Made by a program: the position numbers and the translations under genes. A stretch of 64,000 nucleotides of DNA from Phalacrocorax aristotelis (taxonomy: Eukaryota; Chordata; Aves; Suliformes; Phalacrocoracidae), in NCBI RefSeq assembly GCF_949628215.1, contig NC_134285.1:25248797-25312796 (forward strand). Reading direction: 5' to 3'. The notes under the pieces were generated by a model. It was not told where the DNA came from and did no database searches. It worked only from the letters and a program-made list of their open reading frames with translations. Shown here in pieces: positions 34,801 through 49,800 of this stretch (positions are counted from its first letter, which is position 1; every line of letters starts with the position of its first letter).

Positions 34801-37800
34801 CTGACCCACCAAACGAAGGAACCAAAAACCCTCAACCCCTACCCTCTGCCACGAGGAGCAGCTGCGGAAGAGCTGCCAACCTGCCGGCCAGCACAACTCA
34901 TGGGAGGAGAGCAAACTCACCAGCTCCTGGCAGCAGATCAGACTCAGAGGAATGAGCCCTAGAAAGGCAGGGAGATCAGTGTTACACTGAGAGGGGATGG
35001 GGCAGGGGAGGTGATGGGAAGCAGGGGAAGGTACTGCCCAGCACTGTGCACTTACCGGGCTGGGGGTGACCCCTCTGCAGGCAGAGCCAGGAAATCCCAG
35101 AGGAAGATGGCATCACCAACACTGATGACGTGCCCTTGGTCTGGGGTGAAGGACACCTGGCGCACTGGCTCCGAGTGGCCAATGTATACCTGCGAGAGAG
35201 CACGCCTTGAACTTCTCCATCACCACACCTGTCCTATCAGGATGGTGGTTACTGCCCTGTACAGCCAGTGTCTACACTCCTCAAAAGATCCCCTCAGAGG
35301 CCAGCAGCACACCCTACAGTGCTCAGACCCAGGGGCTGATCAACCTGGAGTTGACCTTCAACATGCTAATCTGGAGAAACAAGCAGAAGCTGAAAACCCC
35401 CAAAGTCTTACTGTAGCTCTCAACACCTCTGAAACCCTGGGTGAGCCATTTTCTTCTCTGGGTGGCTCTGTCCCTAGCACAGAGGTGACGCCTACCTCTG
35501 CCCTTTGCAGAGGGTCTCACTAGGTGCAGTGCTTTGGCAGCCCCAGCCCACGCTCAGTGCAGTGTGTTATCACAATGTGGGAACAGGGCTGGTTTTCTCA
35601 GCTGCTGGGCAAACTGGGACTGGGGTCCCTGGGCCAAGTCACACAGGGAACAGTTGCTGCTCTCTTCTCCAGGGATTCAGAAATGCTTCATCAGGGTGAC
35701 ACTCTGTGGGCAGTACCTGGAAGTTGATATCAAAGCGCATCTGATAGTCCCACACTTTGATGACTTTGTCGCCAGCAGTAAGCAGGTACCTGCCATCCTT
35801 GCTCAGCGCCAAGGAAGAACAGGACAGCTTGTGCACAGGAGACACCTGAGGACAAGAAACAGCACCAATAGCATTAACTGAGCTAGTTCCTGTCCTTACT
35901 TGTGCTTCAGCAAGAGGACGGGAGTGCAACAGCATGGAAAACAAGGACGAGCTCAGGCTCACCCTGAGTGTGACCACACCAGGGTAGCAATGTGTTTGCC
36001 ATTCGTGTTTCATTGAAGCCTGTGAACTCCAGGATGAGCACTTCTCTCCTTCTGCCTCCTACAGTGATATGAAGTGCCCAAGCCCCACATGACACGAGAC
36101 CTCAGTGCATGAATTTCATAGTGTCCTACCTCTCGCACCAGTCGTCCTGTTTTTGTATCAAGCACAAGGATTTTGTTGGAAGAAGTGGACACCAGGAGCT
36201 CGCCTCGAGGCACCGGAGCAAAGCAGACTCTCACCGCAGAGTCCGAGGCTGTGGTGTTTAAATTGAGGATGCTGATGTCCACCTTCAGCAGCTGTGAAAC
36301 AAGAAGCTACTGATCAAACATCCTGGAGCAAATACTGCATAAGCCTCTAGAGCCTCCCATGGCTCTCCTAACACAAGGCTATGGAGCCCCCCAGACCCTT
36401 CCCTTCCCATCTAATGAGGGGCTGCAGGGTCCAGGCAATGTCCCTGCTGCCCAGGAATGCAGCTCACAAAGAGGAGTCAGAGCTGACAGTCTACACAAGA
36501 CTTCTCCACATTATCTTTCTAGAAGGGAGTGAAGCTGGAGAAGAAGAAACGTTGACATTGTTGTTTCTACCTCACAGAAGAGGAAAAAAACCTCATCGTA
36601 AGCACTTGGAGCAAGCGTCTGCTGCGCAGGGAACGGCCCTCTCCAACATTGCTGGTGCCCGAGATCCTTGATCTATCTCATCTAATGCAGTCTATGGGAA
36701 TTTCTCCTGTGGTGCATGCTCCCTTCCCCACCCTCCCCCAGGAACAAGGGGAGCTTGCTGGGTACCTCGTCTAGAGAGCAGGCCTCCATCACGGTCACAA
36801 CATACTTGGAGGGACCCACAAAGGCCATGAGACGGCTGTCCCCACTGACGACCAAAGCATCCGAACTATTCCCAGCATCCTGGGCCACCACATTGCCTGA
36901 GGGCCACAGCAAGAGAGAGAGTGAAGACGGGAGCAAAGCCCATGCTGCAGTCAGCTCACTCTGTGACAGTGCTGCTGACCAGCATCTCCTGCCTCTGAAT
37001 CAGCCTTGGGTTAACTTTCTTGCCTGAGAAATAAGCACCTTCTGTTGTAGAACATGCTACAATTTCATCTGTAACATCCAAAGCATGCAGTAAACCACCT
37101 TGAAGCAAGGTCTAGATATATGGCTTGTCACCTGTCTGAATATGTGGTGTTTTTAAGGAGAGCAGAACAAAGTCAAGGGAATAAAATTATTTTTGTGTTA
37201 CAAGATCCTGTCACAAGGAGCTATAAATATCAGATCTCAGCTGCAGCCTGGGTGTCTGAATCCTGTGCAGAACGAAGACAGTGCTGAACCCCACTACACT
37301 GATCTCAGTCTGGTGGGCAGATACACCCAAAGGTCTAAAAATCAGACATCAGAGCAATTATCTTTATTCCACTACCAAAATTCCCATTCTGTCCCTGGAA
37401 CACAGCCAGGCAGGGAACACTGCTTCAGAGCAGAGTCAGCATGTGAAGGTCCAGCTGCAGCACTGACACCAAACTTGGGCTATTTTGGACAAATTCCCTG
37501 ATATCTCTGAGCCCCTATTCCTTTTCCACCTACTTCAACTGCACACTTCTTGGGGGAGGATCCTCCTCTTTGTACAATGTTGCAGAATAGAGCTCCCTTT
37601 CCCTGCCCAAGCTTGTGCTGCCACAGCTAATTTCAAAAGCCTACATTAAACATGACATTGATGTTTCCGAACTGCCTTGCCCCTGCACTGCTTCCCCTGC
37701 CTGAAGCTCTCCACTTTTCTATTCACCAGCATGGCTCTTTGTGCAGCTGTGCTGCAGGCAGGATTAGGGAAATGATCCAGTTCAAACAAATTAAACTGCA

Positions 37801-40800
37801 CATTCACAAAATGGGAAGAGTCAGGGCTTGGGCATGAATAAGTAGGAAGACCCTACACTTGTGTTGCTTCTAGGCAATGTACTGTTGAACCCAGACCTGG
37901 AAGGGCAGGTCTCTGCGATTCCAGCCCGTTCATGAAATCAAAACACTGAGCAAGCTGAGAGCGTTCAAAGCAGGATGGGTAGGGAAGGGATGGCAGTCAC
38001 TAGGGTTTGTGCACACATAGGGTATAAACACAAATGACACAGCTTAGAAGGTTCATCATAAAATACCTTTCTGAGTAGGCTGAGTCTGGTTTGGCTTTGG
38101 TGCTAGGATGTCTGTGCTAATAAAAAAAAAGACGACAGACAACCCGCAAGCCCGAAGTCTTACCAAGGACTCTCAAGACGTGGCTTTTCTGTGCCTTACA
38201 GCTGTAAAGAGCCAGAGTTCCCTGCAAACAGGAGCTGAACATGAAAATGCCATCTGGAGAGAAGGTCAGTCCAGTGATCACAGTCCGGTGCTGCCTGAAA
38301 GAAGGCAGAAAACTTGAAAAATGGGAGGAGGACAAAAAACCAAAATGCCAGAAAACAGTAGCAGTGTGAAGAACCCAGGGGAGCAAAATCATCAGGGGCA
38401 GGCAGAGGGCCCCACTGTGCTGATGCCTGCAGCAGCCCAGAACACTCAACACTCCAACTTTTTGGAAAACTGAGCAGCAAGCGCAGCACTCCAGCTGTCC
38501 CTGGAGTCCATTCTCTGCTTCCCACGCTGAGGCTTGCAGGGTCTCCCTGTTCAGCTGCTCTCTAGGACAAGACTGTTCCTATTGTTGGCCAACTGTCCAC
38601 TGGGAAGTCATATAGAAAGCCCTCATAACCTTTGCAGGTTGGACTCTTACCACCCAGAGCCATGGCTCAGCAGGCTATCTCTGCCTGAAAAACCACTCAG
38701 TTGGGACATGAGGATTGTTGAGCTCAGGAAAAGCACTTTCCCACCTCCATGGTTATTACTGCAGCTCTTGCCGGGACACCCACAGTTAGAATCACAGAAT
38801 AGACTCATAGAATCATTAAGGTTGGAAAAGACCCTTAAGATCATCAAGTCCAACCACTAACCTATCACTGCCAAGTCCACCACTAAACCATATCCTCAAG
38901 CACCACATCTACCCTTCTTCTAAATACGTCCAGAGATGGAGACTCAACCATCTCTCTGGGCAGCCTGTTCCAATGTTTGACAACCCTTTTGATGAAGAAT
39001 TTTTTCCTAATATCCAACCTAAACTTCTCCTGGCCCTTCCCTGCCCCAGTGCAGCTCCCACTGCAAGCGCTTACTTGTGCTCCACCAGCAGACTGGAGGC
39101 AGCCAAGCTGAAGGTCCGCACCATCCCACTGTCAAAGCCACAGGCCAGGATCTGCTGGGTAGGGTGAAAGGCCACAGCACACGGCATTTCCTCTGCAGCC
39201 GTGAAGTCATACAGCTGCAGAGAAGAGACACACCGCAGGCACAAAGCTGGATAAAGCTTTACCCAGCAGCCATACCTAACACCAAAAGAGCCCCAGACCT
39301 CCGCCGTGAGCATGTCCCACAACAGAAATCTCATCCTGCCTAGACCTAAAGCCCAGTGAAGACCTGGGTCTTTGGGCATTCAGATAAAGCCCTTTTGAAT
39401 ATTGCTTTTTAACACATAACACAATACCAAAGATGGAGGAAAAGAAATCATTTTTGTTTAACAACACCTTCAGAAGCTGAGGCCAAATTATCCATTAAGC
39501 TAAAACTCTTGGAACTACATACTCCAGAAGGATTTCTTGCCCATGCTAGCCCACATGCTTCAGGGCAGACATTTAAGGGCTCTTGAACTGTGGAGCTTTG
39601 ATAACTAGGCTAAACAGAGACTAGGCAGACTATTAATAAATGCAAGACACCTACTGGCTCTTGTCTCACCTACCTGCTGCATGGAGACAAGGTCCCAGAC
39701 TCGGATGGTATTGTCCTGAGACACCGTTGCCATCTGCTTCCAAATCCCCTCCACTGAGAATGCCAAAATGGAGTCCTCGTGAGAGCGCATGAGGGTGTTA
39801 TAGTCGCGGGACTGGATATCCAGGTAGCCCAGATTCCCATTAATGGTTGTGCACAAGACTTTGCGGTTGTCTAGGCTGATGCAGACAGAACTCACTGGAC
39901 CTTCATGCTCTGGGGAAAGACACAGGAGTCAGCAAACCTCCCTGGAAAAGGAGCAGCAGCAGCTGGAGCACAGCTACTGAACCAGAGTCACATTTAGGCA
40001 AGTAGTGCACACAGGGATGAGCATCCCACATGACCTCAGGACTGAACACTTGCAGGTTTGAGTTTAGCAACAAATTAGCCTCTGCCCTTTTTAGGAGTCC
40101 CTGGGCTCTGCTCTTATGGTGGTTGTTTCAAAACGAGTGAAGAACTGCTCAGCTTCTCCCCTAATTTTTCATGGACAGAAGAGCCATGGGTACAAGGGCA
40201 CAGAAATCAAGACCGAGTGCCTGCTCTCACCCAGGAGATCCTGCCTTTCTCCTTCAAGAGTTACAAGAATGAACACGAATAATTGTTGTTGAAGCAAAAA
40301 ACTTCCAAGCCAGCCACCCCTAGAGACAGCAGGCATAAAAGATGCCCTCATTCATGAGAATCTCTTTAGGAGACATGGCAGTGGAGCTTTGGCTCTGCAG
40401 CAGCAGGCTGATGGAGATGTGGAGCTCAGAAGCGCTGGTCCCAGCTCTACTCACCTGCCTCTAAGATGACGGCTGAGAAATCCAGGGGCCACAGCCGCAG
40501 GTAGCCATCTTCTGAACCCGTGGCACAGAAGGTTGAGGAGACACTAATACTGTTTATAGCGATCCCAGGGCCTGAAAACCCAAAAAACAACACTACCTTG
40601 TACACTCGAAAGAAGAAAAATTGAACTAAGGGTTCCCCCATCCCAGAGCTGAGTCCAATGGTTCACCCACAGCAGTAGCTGAAGTCTCAGAAGATGACGA
40701 CAGGAATCCCATGGTGACTGACGGTATAGACTCAGGTAGCCCTTCTCAGGACTTAAAACATGTTCAGTCTCCGTCCCTTACCTGCACTCCTCTTTACCAT

Positions 40801-43800
40801 CATGCAATTATCACCAGGCACAGAAAATTCTTACCACTTGTTAAACCCTGCCATATTTTTGCCTTGAACAGGATCTTGTGGCAAATAATGTCCTAGATGT
40901 CCTACATTAACTGCCCGAGATGCAAAACCCTTTCATTTCTGTGTCTCAAATCCTCTCTGCAGCATAGTGAGAAGGGAGGGAAAATACAGATCGACAGAAA
41001 CTGGGATTTTTTGATACAGGTGTAAAGTTCATTGGCCAAAGCACTTGCAGGAGCCAGCGCTGCTACCAGGAGGACATCCAAGGACATAATTTCATCTCTT
41101 CTTGGGCGTTTTCTTGCCCATGAAGTGAGAACCAGAGTTCCATACCTCTCAAAGGGCACACTCTAGATTAATTAGCTCAACTTACCAAAGCAAACCATGC
41201 ACTAAGTTTTACGATATCAGAGAAATCACACTTGAAAGTGAATTCTTCCTGCTGTTAAAATTAATGGAAGAGCTGAAAGCTGTAGTACTAAGTACAAAGC
41301 AACAAAGATTTCCCAAACACTATGCGGAGGCTGAATAATGGAAAAAATCGCCAAATTCATCTTTTTCATTGGTCTGCTTAGCTCTTTTTCCATCTCTACG
41401 TTAAGATTCCCATCAGCAAATTAAGACCTTATTTCATGTTTCTAAAAGTAGTGTTTCTCTGAAAGTGCAATCGGCATTTAAAATGCTAAAATTCTTTCTT
41501 AAAATGATACTTTGCTGTACTAAGGAAGATTATTTGCAGTACTTAAGAGTAAAATAGCTAGCAATGATCTAATCAACCCAAAATAATCCTTAGCAGTAGG
41601 TAAATAGCTGATTTATTTAACCAGATGTCTTTCTGCCCCTCATGACGGTTGAGGTGCTCCCTGGCTGGTCCACTTCTCCCTGCCTGCAGATTCTCCTACC
41701 TGCAGCACCGCCTGTCTTGTCCAGCTGCTGGCAGCCCTGGGGCTGTGCGGGCAGGAGCCGCCGCGCGCTTCTCATGCAGACATTCTTGTAGTCCACCTCC
41801 AAGACGTGGCCGCTCTTGCTGCAGACGAAGCTGTAAAGGAGAGAGACCCCTGCTCTGGCACCCCAGGGTTAAGAAGAGCCATGCTGGCATGGTTTAGTAA
41901 CTGTTTGCCTGATGGAAAGCAATTCAGGTTCACAGTAACCTAACAGGTCAACGCCGTGTCCAAGGGCACCTTTCCATGCGCTACCCTAAAAATCTACAAC
42001 CAACTCAGAGCTTCCTATTTTATTTCTTGTCCCTTTGAAACACTAATTAGCAAAAGAGCTAAAAGCTTGGCATAGACTTCAGAAAGAAACCTCTCTCTGC
42101 CACAGGACGCAGCCCAGGGTAGGCCAGGTCCCGCTGAGCTGACAGTTTGGCCTTTACGGAAGAGTATGCAGTAGCAACAAAGGTCTAGTTTTGATGATTA
42201 AAATAAAACAACAAAATAAAGCATGTATCTGCCTATATGCAAGAGGATATGTACCACACTCCTGCTGCCAACAGAAAGCTAACCACAAGCCTCAGGTCGG
42301 GGGAGAGATTCACTAAATATGGCAAAACATCAGTATAGCAAGAGGAAAGACCCATTTCTTGGGATATTCTGCAAGCAGCCAAACCTCTTTTGGGAAGCAA
42401 AGTGTGCAGAGAAGGGGAGAGGCTCCCCCATCTCCAGCAGGCACCTATATTTTGCAGGGGAAACCCAAGCAAAATGCCATGCTCATGCAGAGAGGGGGGG
42501 AAGGAGGATGCTAAAGGCATCAGAGAGCCATACAGCTCCCTCCTGGGAGGCTGCCCTGAGGATGGGTGACGGTGGAACCCAGCAGCCCCTTACAGCGTGC
42601 GGTCCTCTGGCTCCCGCTCAGCCACATGCCCCTCCTCGAAGGCCAGGTCCGTGAACTCCAGGGAATGGTACTCGCCCAGATTGACAGGACATGAGTGCAG
42701 CACTCCGCTCCGCACTCGCCACAGCCTGATGTTGTCCCGGCCGCACGACACCATCCTGTCCCAGGAGAGACTGCATGAGGACCAGGCCAGGACTCTCCGA
42801 ACCCTGGTGAAAGGTCAGTTCCCCAAGGGCCACCCACTGTCAGCGAGGACCAAGAACAGGAATGGCAACCAGACGGCTGCAGCACCACAATTCCCCCCAC
42901 AGCTGTGCCAGAACCAATGCTTTAGATTGATTTTTTTTATTTTTGCACGCTACCTGGTATCATCAAAAAAAGCAATCTTCAAGGCACAGATGTCCACATC
43001 TGTGTGCGCTTTGGCCAGCATGGCCACCTCTCCACCACGGGTCACCTGAGCAGCGTTCCATACCACCACCGTCTGAAACAAGACGACACTGGCAGAGCTG
43101 CTCAAATGTGGAAACCTTGGCAGCAAAAGAGCTTTTCATCACAGAAGCTAACCAGCTGCACGTACAGAAGCCTGCTCCAGAGCTGGGCACAGAATATCAA
43201 TAACAGAATTGAAGTAGGGGAAAAAAAAATTCTTTTGCACAGAGGGTTTAGGACAGTCCAACATCTTTGCAAAGCTTCATGGCAATATGCTTGTCTGGCA
43301 TCCATAATTATACGTTCTAAATTCTAGGGCTGCCTGGCAACAGGGCTCAAACTTGGAAAGAAAATCCACAGAGGAGTGGGAATTCTGCCTACTGAGATAT
43401 AAGAGCTGTACTAGGGCTGAGCCAGTCCATGAGAGCTGAAGGTAGCATGTGTCCAGCTGCACTGGCTCTCGCAGCACCTTGCTCTGATGCGGGTTTGCGT
43501 GCTCATGGTGCCCATCACGCAGGGCAAGAGAATCCGACCCTTTCCCCAAAGGAGGAGAGGGGTGAAGAAATGCACGTGATTTGATGCTCTGCATTTCAGA
43601 AAAGTGTTAAAAAACAGACCCAGCAGCCCCTCGGCTGAGGCATCACCCTGGGAGAGGTGGTCTGGGCCAGGTTCCCAGCACTCCCCGTTTTCCCATCGTG
43701 CTTTCGCCCTTTTGATCCCCTCTCCCCAGTTTCAGCTTGCCAGCTCCCACCCGGATCACAGACTGCTGCCGCATGCCAGGAAAAAAAATGGAGCGCTGTT

Positions 43801-46800
43801 TGGTTTTTCCTGCAGGCAATATGCAGTTAGCAATGGCACAGCTAATTACTGGTGGTTGTCGATAAGCAATCAGTGGATGAAAACAGTTCCACTGATAAAG
43901 CAAAACCCCCAGTCCCTGAAAACAGTTTTATTTTTGACCACTACACGTGGGATCTGCATCATTCCCTAGCTACATTGGTGGGTGGCAGCTTCAGTGCCCA
44001 GCAGCCCTTCCAGCAGCAATGACTGCGAAGCTCAGAACTGAAAAATTAAACTTCGCATCTTGCCCTAAATGCTATAAAAGATTTTTTTGTTCTAGTCAGT
44101 GCTGAACCTCTCATTTCAATTCCCATTCCTCCACTACATGCTTACAAGCCTTCCAGCTCAAAATACCACACAAACATGTGTGCCCCTCAGCCCGGTGGGC
44201 CAGAACGGCTGTGGAGGCAGGTGGCAATGCCGCGTGTAAGCCTGCAGCAATCCCTGCAAGGTACAGGCAGAATCACACAGCTGCCTTCATCGCCCTGGCT
44301 GCTCCCCTAGCTGGGACCACACCAGGAACAGAAATGTCCCCAAAGCTCAATCCAAGCACATCTCCTCAGGCTGCTTTCAAAAGGATTTGGTTGTTTGCAG
44401 TGGAGAATTGTGCACACAAACACTAACAAGCATCATTTAGAAGTGAAGTATTTTCTAGGCAGCTAATGAGAAAGGGATCTCCCTCGGCTACACTGAAGAA
44501 CGTATCTAGGAAAGCTCAGAGCAGAGGTTTTGTCTACAAACTAACTACATAACCTGGGAAAACAGCCATCTCATGTCCCTGCAGGGCAGGGAAAGCTCCA
44601 AAACCAAGTTTCAGTCCTCACCGTTTTGCCGTGCCCATCCTTTCCAACGCCACACAGAATGGCTCCGCTGTAGGAAAAGCTGCAAGAAGAGGCCACCTGG
44701 TGAAATGCAGCTCCTTGTACCCCAAGTGCATCTCAGCAGAGAATACAAGGAGACAAATTCAGGTACGGGGAGACAGCAAGACCTGAGGGATAAGCTCAGG
44801 AGGGAGCTGGCAGCGTGCCAGCTGTGCCAGACCAACTGCCGGCAGGTCTTGGTGATAAACACAGGCAGCTGAAGGAGAGCTATAATTCACCCCCAGTTTA
44901 TCACACAAGAATGGCACAGAAAAGCTGCTGTGCTGCAACACTTAGCCCACCCGAACGCACCCCTGCATGCAGGCTGAAACCCACCTCAGGGACAAGAGGG
45001 AGTGGACATGGGTTTTAAACACCGAGAGGCAGCTGCCGGTCGGGAAGTCCCAGAGGCGCACAACGCTCAGGGGACCGGCCTGTGCTGAAGCCAGCAAGGT
45101 GCTGTTCCCATTGAAGGCCAGCGCCGACACCTGCAGGAAGCACAAGGTAAGATGTTTTTGATGACAGCTGGGACCGGGGACATAGGGTTCAAGCACAGCG
45201 TTGCTGTGTAAAGAGTTACGCTCACTTTATCTGTGTGTCCAATGAAGAACCTCTGCTCTCTGGTCTGGATCTGCAGGGTCACTATAACAGCATGGCAGGG
45301 GTAGACCACTGCAGTGTTGTTCCGAGTCCACAGTGCCTGCAGGACAGAGACAGGAATGCGAAGGCTGCAGGTCCTCCAGAGGCGCCCCAGGTCCTAGGCT
45401 GGACCTGCAGAGATTTCTTCAACAGGAGATCTGCTGCACATGTGCAGGTGAGAGGATGCTCTTCCATACAAGTACTCTTCTAACTCACAAAGGAAAACCA
45501 AGAGCCCAGCTGACATCCTACTTAATTCAGTGGACTTGCCGTACCAATCATTTCTACTACATGAACAGCAGATACAGGGAAAATCCTGTTGTTGGCAGAG
45601 CCTTGAACTGGCTTAACCAAAACAACCCTTTCCTTACCCTAACACAGACCACAAGCTGGGCTCCTGCAAGGCACAGTGCCCCATGGAAACAATCCAGGAC
45701 ACAGCCCTTCCTTTCTAGACCCTGACAGAGCAGCTCTTATTTTAACATGTTAAAATACAGAAGTCATGAGATCTAGAAGGCTCCCATAATTTCTAATTCA
45801 CCATCATAACAGCTGAAGACTCATGCACAAACATAAGCTCGTGCCCATCTGCTTTGGGGACATTTTCCCCATCAAAAAGTGCAGGAAGGGTGGCACTTCT
45901 TGCTGCCTTTCATGCCCTTGGAAAAAAAAATAAATTTTAAAAAAAAAAAAAAGCAATGTGATTACTCATGAACTCCCCAAACCATCCGAGCTACTGACCC
46001 ATTTGGTGCTGCAGCCTCCAAAGCCAATAATTGTTCTCAGCTTCAGGATGGGATCTGGTAGGAGCCCCTGAAAAAAAACCAACAGACAGCACCATCGCAG
46101 TTAGAGCAAGACTGAGGTCCTCTACCCAGAGGGTCCCTCTGTCCCTGTTGCTCGTTTCTCTCTAAAGCACAGAGGCAGCTTTGAGTTCTCTCCTGTTAGA
46201 GGGGATGGCTTTAAAGCATTTAACTTGGCAGAAGTCAAATCTGGAAGGAAGGAGGTGCTGGGATTTCCCAGTGTTAAGCAGCTCTCCCACCCATGCTAGG
46301 GGGTTACAGCCAGCCCTTCCCAGCGTGCCTCCTTCAAGGCAAGTATAATACTAGTGGAAAGAACTGCTAGTCAGAAAAACTCATGCCAGCAAAAGGACTC
46401 CATAGGATTAACTGAAACTCCAGTCTGAAGCTTGTGTTCCCTCTGCGGCTTCTGCTGGGCTCACAAACATCAGCCATAAGCCCCACAAAGCCACCCTTGG
46501 GCTGCTGTGACTCCTCAGTACTTCACCCACCTCCTGTGAGCCAGTGCGGATGCCTCGGATGCTTTGTTCACTCCTCTGGTAAGCGTACACGTGGATGCCA
46601 CCATCACTGACTGCCGGTGACTGCCCAGCATCCCCCACACTGTGCGGTCTCTTGTCCTTCTCTAGCTCCTTGTCCCCAGCAGGCACGGCTCTCAGAGGCC
46701 CTGGGGCTGCCAGGTGAACCTCAGGGATGCTTTCTGTCATTACAGGACACCGATGTGGCATCTGAGGAAGAGCAAAGCCTCAGACAGAGATCAGCCCTCC

Positions 46801-49800
46801 TCCCAGTGCCTTCCACCCACTGCAAAGGCAGAGACAGAGAGACACCTGCATCTCTCCCAAGCAACACTCTACAGCGATACAAACAAGGACAGAGCAACAC
46901 AGATGGAGTGCATCCCTGTGGGTACCTGACTTGGCCAGGTATGTTAACCAGCCATTCTCCCTACTCTCCTAGCATTGTCTGTGCACAGTTCACCTCCTCC
47001 AGAACCAAACCACAGTCCCAAGAAAGATTCAGCCCTGAACAGTCTCTGGAAGACCTGCCCTCTCTCCAGTGAGCAGAGGAAGCTAAAAGCCCCTGGCCAG
47101 CCAGCTCGGCTTATCCTGGTTTAGGACAGCATGCTCCTCATTTCCTCCCTCTCCACAGCATGAGAAGAATGGCTTCCCCCAGTCCCTCTCCTAAAGCCTA
47201 TCACCACGCTGTCTGGTAAACCAATCTGAGCACCAGCTCCTGCAGCACTGCCAGCAGGGATGGAGAAATCAGCAGTGAGGGCAGGTGTCTGCAGTCCCAG
47301 CAATCTGGACTACACACGCTGCTCTGCTTCCTGAGGGCAACCAATCAAGTTCTTTAGTCTCCAGTCCTCATTTCCTACCTGTTATTTTAAGGCAACAACT
47401 ACTTGCTGCCTCAGCTGAGACAGAGGATAGATGTCTGGAGATAATGAGGTACTTGGTGTTTGTCTTGTCTCTGCTCTGTACTATGCCAGACTGAACCACC
47501 TGGTCATTAACTGCAGGGCTGTGGTCAACTGACCCCAGATCAGGGGTCTGACCTGCCCAAATCAGCTGCAATGGACAACAGCAGCTTCTATGTCCTAAAT
47601 AAAGGAACTCAGAGACAAGATGTGGGGAAAAAACTCCATGGGGGACAGAAAGGAAAAAGTTGCAGCCTTCTCCATGGTGCACTTACAGCTTTGGGACTGG
47701 TTATCTGATGGATGAGGGACAGTCGGTCACGGACTGCTTTGGTGAGTGTCACCGGCTGGGGCAGCTGGTGGACAGGGTCCTCCAAGACTTGGCCACCTGC
47801 GTGACACAAGAAGTGGGTTGGGCTCTTTCAGAAACCCAAGGCATCCACCCGGGGCGGTGCAGCCTGGGCTGCCATCCGCAGCCTTCCCACCTGCCACAGG
47901 ACCGGGACAGCTCTTCTGGATGGAGTCGTAAGCCAGCTTGGAGCCCTCAGATGGGAACCTGAGCAAAATCAGAGAAAGGTGCCATGTAACCAGGCTGCTG
48001 CACCAGCACCCAGGAATCTCATGTGATAACTCACTGCCTGGCACAAAAGCCTTTTTGCTGTCTCCTGTAAGATTCCCCCTCTTGTCCCAAATAGGGGATA
48101 CTAAAGCATCTCCCAGGTCCGATCTACAGCGTTACTCTCCAGTGGTTAGCTCGGTGCTGCGTGCTTCAGGCAATGCTACTAAGCCGACAACTGCGATGAA
48201 CAGCAACTTATAACCAACAGAGTTCTCTTGCAAAAACCTCACCACCGACGGGAGCCCAGCACCAAAGATGTGCTTATGTCTGCCCCCTGATAAGGCATTA
48301 CAGCCAATCACAGCGCAGCAGCCCCTGTCAGACCACCTTTTTACTTAGCTGGAGGCTGAAGTGCTCCCTAGGAGCAGCACACACAGAAGAAAGGCTTGGA
48401 TTATGCTAAATTAGCCACAGTAGCAATCCCAGCAAGAAACTGTTGAGATACAGGACTGGCGTTAATGCCAGGCACAGGAATGCTCTACAGCCTTTTTCCT
48501 GCCCCAAAACATCACTGATCAGCAATTAAGCTTAGAGCAGGGTAGGCGTGTTAATGACGCCTAAATGCTGGAGTTGAGATGACCAAAATATCTCCACTCA
48601 AGCCCCAGGTTTGTCCGGATCTGTCATTCCTTAAGAGGCATTATCCATCCTGCCTTCCCCTGGGAAATGGGGAGGTCTCAGCGCTGCGGTGGGTTCAAGC
48701 GCAGCCAGGAGCAGTCATACCTGATGTAGTCGTAGAGGTTGTGCCACTTCTCCCCCTTTGGCACGGGGAAAGCCATTTCCCGTGGCATGGGAGCGACGCC
48801 ACGGCAGGCCAGGTTGGCTTGCCGGGCCTCAGAGAAGGTCACACCTGGCAGCAAGGAGATATAGAGAGTAAGTTCTCCAAGCCCCATGGAACTGGCTGAG
48901 ATCATGAGTTTCCCATGGGGCACGGGCACACACCATTTCCCTCTTTGAGAACACCTGAAAAACAAAGATTATAACCCCAAGGTCCGTAACAAACTAACAC
49001 ACCTTTGCACAGGGATATTCCTGAAACTCTCAACCTCCAAAAAAAAAATCCAGAGCATAAACCCTTGGTATGGAGTTAGAAATCCCCCAGGCCCAAGATT
49101 CACGCTATTTTCTATTCAGAGATTCAGCAGCTTCACGTGATTTGTGTTAAGGCTCTGTTCTCATTTTCTTGTCTTCTTTCCTTCATGCGTTTGTAGATTT
49201 GTGAAAGACTTCTAGATATAACAAATTTCAGGAATCCAAAAAGCAGCATCTATAACTTCCTCCTCACTGATGCTTCCAGCGGGCCAATCAGTTCAGGCAG
49301 ATTTCCAGCACAAAAGAGGAGAAGCATAAACAAAGGTTTTGACCGAAGTATCTCTGCCACGCTAAGTAGGTTGGATGATTTCAGAGACAAAAAAAACCCC
49401 ACAGGCTCTTCCGGCAGATAAAAGCACAGCCCTTGGAGAAGCAAGGTTTCATTATAACTTTGGGGTTTTTTTCCCTCTGAAAAAAGTTTCTAACCTTGGT
49501 AAGATATTTAACGTTGCTCTTATAATTTAGCTTTACAGCTGGAAAATGAGAGGACGCTTTCGTCCAGAGGTCAGGAGACCGTGTTCGCCAGCGCACGTGA
49601 AACTTAACATCGCACTGAGTATTTTACCCTTTCTGACCTCTACAGTCACGGCAGCCTCATGCTCTTCCAGGGCTAACAGCCCTTCTGGCATCGCACCTGC
49701 AAAAGCAGCTTTAAACCCGCATGGGTTCCATCCAGAAGAAACCCTGAGGCCACCCCAAGGTCTCAGCTCCTCACCTGGGTCGAACACCAAGTCACTCGTG

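Noticed and set aside
34510-34962. Plus-strand open frame of 150 codons rich in Lys/Glu/Arg
   Set aside because: It overlaps a WDR90 exon (34921-34958) in antisense and an A-rich intron stretch. No homologue is recognised.
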